NCBI RefSeq assembly: GCF_001423185.1
Contig: NZ_LMOB01000001.1
Location: 2,029,889 to 2,093,888 of the forward strand
Length of the DNA stretch: 64,000 nucleotides
Direction: 5' to 3'
Source of the DNA: Plantibacter sp. Leaf314
GTDB taxonomy: Bacteria > Actinomycetota > Actinomycetes > Actinomycetales > Microbacteriaceae
Shown piece after piece: positions 60,389 through 64,000 of the stretch. The translations under genes and the position numbers were made by a program. Numbering within the stretch: position 1 is the first letter of the stretch; each line of letters begins with the position of its first letter. The notes under the pieces were generated by a model. It had not been told where the DNA came from, made no database searches, and saw only the letters and a program-made list of their open reading frames with translations.

Positions 60389-61096
60389 TCAGCCCTTGGC
60401 CGGCACCTGAGCAGGCGCCTGGGCCGGTACGTCGAACCGCTGGCCCTCCGGCTTCGACGGCAACAGCACCATGACGAGCACGATCACGCTGCCCACCGAC
60501 GGCACGAGGGTGAAGAAGTAGTACGTGCCGGGGAAGCCTGCGTCGTGGAGGCGACGCCAGGTGAGCGCGAGGCTCGGCACGAAGAGCGCCACCCACGCGA
60601 TGAGCAACAGGACCACCCCGACGATCAGGACGATCACGCTGACACCGATGCCCGTGGCACCCAGGTCGACCCCGTCGAACTCCCCGGTGTACCCGTTGTC
60701 GTACCGGGACTGCTGCTGCACGGCCGTCGTCGTGGCGGTGACCGCGACGAGGGCCGCACCGATGGTCACCAACAGCGTCGGGATGAGCATGACGAGGGTG
60801 GTGAACAAGCTGGCCCACCAGTACTCGCTGAGCGATGCACGACCCGAGAAGTCCGCGTACTGCTTGAAGAAGCGTCGCCTCGCCTGGCTGAACGTCGCGC
60901 CGTAGAGCGGCAGGGACAGGTCGTCCGGCGAGGTGGCCCCGCGAGGCGCGGGTGCCTGGTACTGCGGCTGGCCGTAGGGGGCCTGGCCGTACTGGGGCTG
61001 GCCGTAGGGCTGCTGGCCGGAGGGGGCTTGGCCGTACGGCTGCTGGCCGTACGGGGCCTGACCAGAAGGCGACTGAGGGTTCGGAGGATACGTCAT
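60389..61096 (-). CDS. DUF805 membrane protein with Pro/Gln/Tyr-rich tail
   Basis: 235 residues. Residues 1-55 are a low-complexity tail built of GQxPYGQ-like repeats, probably cytoplasmic and flexible. Residues about 60-215 are DUF805 (FSGRASLSEYWWASLF, ALTWRRLHDAGFPG) with four membrane helices. Function of DUF805 is unknown. Convergent with the ECF42 gene at 8 bp. Upstream is a repeat-rich stretch and the terminator of the surface-protein gene. Confidence 0.83.
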   Translation of the reverse strand: MTYPPNPQSPSGQAPYGQQPYGQAPSGQQPYGQPQYGQAPYGQPQYQAPAPRGATSPDDLSLPLYGATFSQARRRFFKQYADFSGRASLSEYWWASLFTTLVMLIPTLLVTIGAALVAVTATTTAVQQQSRYDNGYTGEFDGVDLGATGIGVSVIVLIVGVVLLLIAWVALFVPSLALTWRRLHDAGFPGTYYFFTLVPSVGSVIVLVMVLLPSKPEGQRFDVPAQAPAQVPAKG

Positions 61097-61169
61097 GGCT
61101 GCTTCCGGATCGCGGGTCGAGGTGACACCAGTATGGCGTCACCCGACAGCTGAGGCCGAGTGGATGCCG

Positions 61170-61239
61170 CCCTTCGACAGGCTCAGGGACCGGAGGGGGA
61201 GCTCAGGGACCGGAGAGGGAGCTCGGGGACCGGAGAGGG
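61170..61239. repeat. Dispersed 23 bp repeat with 20 bp tandem copies of its end
   Basis: A full unit (CCCTTCGACAGGCTCAG then GGACCG) at 61170-61192 runs into three 20 bp tandem copies of the pattern GCTC(A/G)GGGACCGGAG(A/G)GG (61181-61239). It sits between the DUF805 start and the terminator of the next gene. Growth by slippage is likely. Confidence 0.75.
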
Positions 61240-61240
61240 C

Positions 61241-61277
61241 GACAGGCCCGGGGAGCGGAACGCTCCCCGGGCCTGTC
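61241..61277 (-). terminator. Terminator of the surface-protein gene
   Basis: A perfect 17-base stem (arms start GACAGGCCCGGG and CGCTCCCCGGGC) with a GAA loop, 7 bp past the end of the gene at 61285. No T-run on the minus strand, but the stem is very stable. Confidence 0.7.
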
Positions 61278-61284
61278 CCACGGA

Positions 61285-64000
61285 TCAGCCGAGCGGTCCC
61301 GCCGGTCCGCGCTCGAGCGGCGTGCGTCCAGCCCGCTGGCGGGCGATCAGCACGGCGGCGGCTCCGAGGAGCACCGCGAGGGCGGCGAGGCGGCCGAAGG
61401 TACCGGCCTCCTCGGGCACACCGGTCGACGCGATGGCGTCCGGCGTGCTGGCACCCGGCGTGATGACGGTCACCTGCGCCGTCACCTCACCACCCGGCAG
61501 GACCAGGGCGAGCGTGTGGACGCCGGCCGTGATCGTGTACGGGACGGTGAACACCGCGTTCGCCGTGCCGTCGGCACCCACCGTGAGCGTGCCGAGCGTC
61601 ACCGGCGTCGACCGCAGCTCGACGCGGAACACCGCGCCCGGCTGGGCTCCCGTCAGCGACACCGGCAGTGCTCCGCCGGGGGCCACGCTCGTGACACCGA
61701 GTCGCAGCACCTCGTCACCGGTCAGCGAGCCGCTCGGCTCGCTGGGACCGGGTGTCGGCTCCGGGTCGACCGGGGTCGGCGTCGGTTCCGGCGTGACGGG
61801 CTTCGCCGGGACGTCGACGGAGACGGACTCCGAGACGTTGCCGGCGACGTCGGTGGCACGGACGGCCACCGTGGTCGCCGCATCGCCGACCGCGACCGGC
61901 GCGGTGGACGTGGTCCACGCCCCGTCGCCGACCCGGACCTCCGTGAACGCGACACCGGAGTGTGCGTCCTCGGCGGTCACCGTGACGGTGCGGGCGGTCT
62001 GGTCGACCGTCGCTGCGGCCGTCGGGACGGTCGCATCGCGCCGTACCTCGACCACCGACGGCTCCGACACGTTGCCGGCGGCGTCCGTGCCACGGAAGGA
62101 CACCGAGGTGACCCCGTCCGTGCTCACGACGACCGGGCCGGTGTACGCCGCCCACTCGCCGGTCCCGACCCGGACCTCGAGGGTCGCGATGAGGTCGCGA
62201 TCGTCGACGGCGGTCGCCGAGACGCTCACGTCCTCACGGAACCAGCCGGAGGCGGGTCGCTCGGGGGTGACCGTGGTGGTCACGACCGGGGCGGTGACGT
62301 CCGGGACCGGCTGGTCGGCCGCCTCGAACACCTGCCACTCCTTGATCCCCAGGCTGCCCTTGCCGCTCTCGGTGCCACTGGCCTCGAGGAGCAGACGCAG
62401 CTTCGTCGTCGTCACCGGGGTGAAGGCGACCGTGTTGAACGCGTCGACCTCGGTCCCGTAGGCGCCGAGCGCCTCGACGTCGACCCACGCGCCGGTGCCG
62501 TCTCCGGCCTCGGCGTCCCAGTACTGCGCCTTCCAGGATTCCGGCACCTCGATACCGAGGCCTGCGTCGTCGAGGTTCGAGACGAAGTACGCCCCGGTCT
62601 CGCCGACGGTGACCGCCTCGGCCCAGTCGTACTGGACCCACTGCTGACCGATCTGCGGCCACGCGCCCCAGACGCTCGCGTTGTCGTTCGGCGTGACGTC
62701 ACCCGACGAGGTCGGAGCGACGTCGTCGTTCAGGCCGTCGACCGTGTTCCAGGCGGCCGTGAACGAGGCCGTGGGGACGGCTCCGATCGCGACGTTCCGG
62801 CGCAGCTGACCGTCGCTCTTCGGCACGACGACGCTCGTCTCCGCGGAGACGTTGCCGGCGGTGTCGGTGGCACGGAGGTGGACCGTGGTCTCCTCCAGGC
62901 CCACGAGGACCGCCTTGGTGTAGGGCGTCCACTCCGGCGCATCACCGATGCGGACCTCGATGGAGGCGAGGCCTGAACCGGCGTCCGTCGCGGTCGCCTT
63001 GACCGTGCGGGCCGCAGCGTCGGCGACCGGGGTCACCTGCGGTGCGGTCGCATCGATCCGGACGGCGACGTCGGCAGCGGCGGAGCGGTTGCCGGTGGCG
63101 TCGGTCGCGCGGGCGGCGACGGTGTGGACACCGTTCCCACTCACGGCGATCGGGCCGGTGTACGGGACCCAGGCGGCGGCATCGATCGACACCTCGACGA
63201 CGGGCGCCGAGTCGCGGTCGTCGGTCGCGGTGACCGAGACGGTCGCCGGTCCCGTGTGCCAACCCGAAGCCGGGGCTGCCGGGTCGACGGTGAGCGCGAC
63301 CACCGGAGCGGTGTCGTCCTCCTCGCCGCCGCCGGCACCGACGGTCACCGTGGCGGTGGCCGACTTCACCCCCGGGATGGCCGAGTCGACCGTTCCCGTG
63401 ACCTCGAAGACGCCCTCGGCCGCGTACGCCGCCGGGTCGACGGTCGCCCACGTCACCGACAGGTCCTCGCGGGACCCGTCGTTGTAGAGGACGCCGAGTG
63501 AGGCCGGTAGGGCTGGGGCGACCCCGGCCGCGGTGGTGACCGCGACGGGATCGACGGCGTTGATCTGGCCGGGCGCGGTCGTCCGCACCCAGACGGTCGC
63601 CTTCGCGGGCACCGCTGAACCGGTCACGAGACCGACGACGGCGAAGCTGCCCTCGCCCGCGACCTGCTCGGGTGGGATGGACGCCCACGAGACCGGGAGG
63701 TCGGCGTGGCTGCCGTCCGCGAAGGTCGCGTCGACCGTCGCGGGCAGCGTCGGCACGACACCGGTGGTGGTGCGCACGTCGATGGGTTCGATCGCCGTCG
63801 GGGCGACCGCGAACACCTCCCACTCGCTGACCGCGACACCGGCGTACGGGTCGGCTCCGGTGCCGGGACCGGCCGCGCTCAGCACGAGGCGGAGCTTGGT
63901 CGTGGTCACGGCGTCGAACTCGACGGCGTTCGGAGCGTCGCGGTCGACGCCGTACGCGGACGCGCCCGTGACGTCGGCCCAGGCGTCGCCCGTCCAGTAC
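61285..64000 (-). CDS. Large multidomain cell-surface protein, C-terminal part (cut by window edge)
   Basis: At least 904 residues; the frame stays open to the window edge, so the N-terminus (signal, perhaps a catalytic domain) is outside. In order: the end of a discoidin-like sugar-binding domain (TTTKLRL, EWEVFAV), two bacterial Ig-like group 4 domains (VPTLPATVDATFADGS, VAPALPASLGVLYNDGS), a domain of OmpL47-type repeat (SGWHTGPATVSVTATDDRD), a second discoidin-like domain (WPQIGQQWVQYDW), another OmpL47-type repeat and a final beta domain. The tail IASTGVPEEAG, a hydrophobic helix and RQRAGR make a sortase-type signal (LAxTG-like, class E). Likely a wall-bound polysaccharide-degrading or binding protein. 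Confidence 0.8.
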   Translation of the reverse strand, partial: YWTGDAWADVTGASAYGVDRDAPNAVEFDAVTTTKLRLVLSAAGPGTGADPYAGVAVSEWEVFAVAPTAIEPIDVRTTTGVVPTLPATVDATFADGSHADLPVSWASIPPEQVAGEGSFAVVGLVTGSAVPAKATVWVRTTAPGQINAVDPVAVTTAAGVAPALPASLGVLYNDGSREDLSVTWATVDPAAYAAEGVFEVTGTVDSAIPGVKSATATVTVGAGGGEEDDTAPVVALTVDPAAPASGWHTGPATVSVTATDDRDSAPVVEVSIDAAAWVPYTGPIAVSGNGVHTVAARATDATGNRSAAADVAVRIDATAPQVTPVADAAARTVKATATDAGSGLASIEVRIGDAPEWTPYTKAVLVGLEETTVHLRATDTAGNVSAETSVVVPKSDGQLRRNVAIGAVPTASFTAAWNTVDGLNDDVAPTSSGDVTPNDNASVWGAWPQIGQQWVQYDWAEAVTVGETGAYFVSNLDDAGLGIEVPESWKAQYWDAEAGDGTGAWVDVEALGAYGTEVDAFNTVAFTPVTTTKLRLLLEASGTESGKGSLGIKEWQVFEAADQPVPDVTAPVVTTTVTPERPASGWFREDVSVSATAVDDRDLIATLEVRVGTGEWAAYTGPVVVSTDGVTSVSFRGTDAAGNVSEPSVVEVRRDATVPTAAATVDQTARTVTVTAEDAHSGVAFTEVRVGDGAWTTSTAPVAVGDAATTVAVRATDVAGNVSESVSVDVPAKPVTPEPTPTPVDPEPTPGPSEPSGSLTGDEVLRLGVTSVAPGGALPVSLTGAQPGAVFRVELRSTPVTLGTLTVGADGTANAVFTVPYTITAGVHTLALVLPGGEVTAQVTVITPGASTPDAIASTGVPEEAGTFGRLAALAVLLGAAAVLIARQRAGRTPLERGPAGPLG

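Noticed and set aside
1..64000. tRNA, rRNA, insertion sequences, integrase or phage genes
   Set aside because: I looked for cloverleaf ends, transposase and integrase motifs and saw none; a tool-based scan would be needed to be sure.

Overview
The window is a GC-rich (about 70 %) chromosomal segment from an actinobacterium. The best guess is the family Microbacteriaceae. The clues are a DUF7882-type small protein at 41315, a DUF222/HNH endonuclease at 55904, frequent GTG starts, many 4-base stop/start overlaps (GTGA, ATGA), and an oleA/oleBC/oleD set with the fused oleBC gene typical of actinobacteria. The genus cannot be fixed from the sequence. I see no rRNA, tRNA, CRISPR array, insertion sequence or prophage; this looks like accessory-rich chromosome with many small catabolic and regulatory modules.

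Layout. 0-3.5 kb: a truncated LacI repressor divergent from a GH2 beta-galactosidase with two matching operators between them, then a vapBC toxin-antitoxin pair. 3.5-16.9 kb: pairs of enzyme and regulator (SDR with MmyB-like HTH; GntR with 2-isopropylmalate synthase; alcohol dehydrogenase with TetR), a kinase-Nudix fusion, a cysteine-cluster/pentapeptide protein and an FAD aromatic monooxygenase. 16.9-21 kb: an acyltransferase and a DedA-histidine kinase-response regulator operon joined by 4-base overlaps. 21-28 kb: a nitrogen block of Amt ammonium transporter, type III glutamine synthetase, alpha/beta hydrolase and an AmtR-like TetR regulator; amt and the glutamine synthetase carry the same palindrome at the same distances from their starts. 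27-32 kb: alcohol dehydrogenase, small kinase, VOC protein with a MarR regulator and twin operators, epoxide hydrolase, and an XRE regulator followed by a very short coupled reading frame.

32-37 kb: oleA-oleBC-oleD, the head-to-head long-chain olefin pathway. 37-49 kb: aminotransferase, YitT protein, Lrp regulator, MFS exporter with ArsR, a sigma factor operon with two Asp23/Gls24-like proteins, an EamA exporter with LysR, a third zinc alcohol dehydrogenase, and glucose-6-phosphate dehydrogenase. 49-56 kb: a beta-galactoside locus (LacI, two ABC permeases, lipoprotein binding protein, divergent GH42 beta-galactosidase) with a LacI-type operator beside the promoter; no ATPase subunit is present. 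56-64 kb: HNH endonuclease, TIM-barrel sugar isomerase, an ECF42-type sigma factor with its DGPF/YciI partner, a DUF805 membrane protein, and the C-terminal part of a large multidomain surface protein that runs off the end of the window.

Most regulators sit next to, and divergent from, one target, and many of the intergenic regions contain clear inverted repeats; these are the best sequence-level evidence for who controls what. Two glycosidase systems (GH2 and GH42), the surface protein with carbohydrate-binding-like domains, and the isomerase suggest a plant- or soil-associated lifestyle with polysaccharide use; this is inference.
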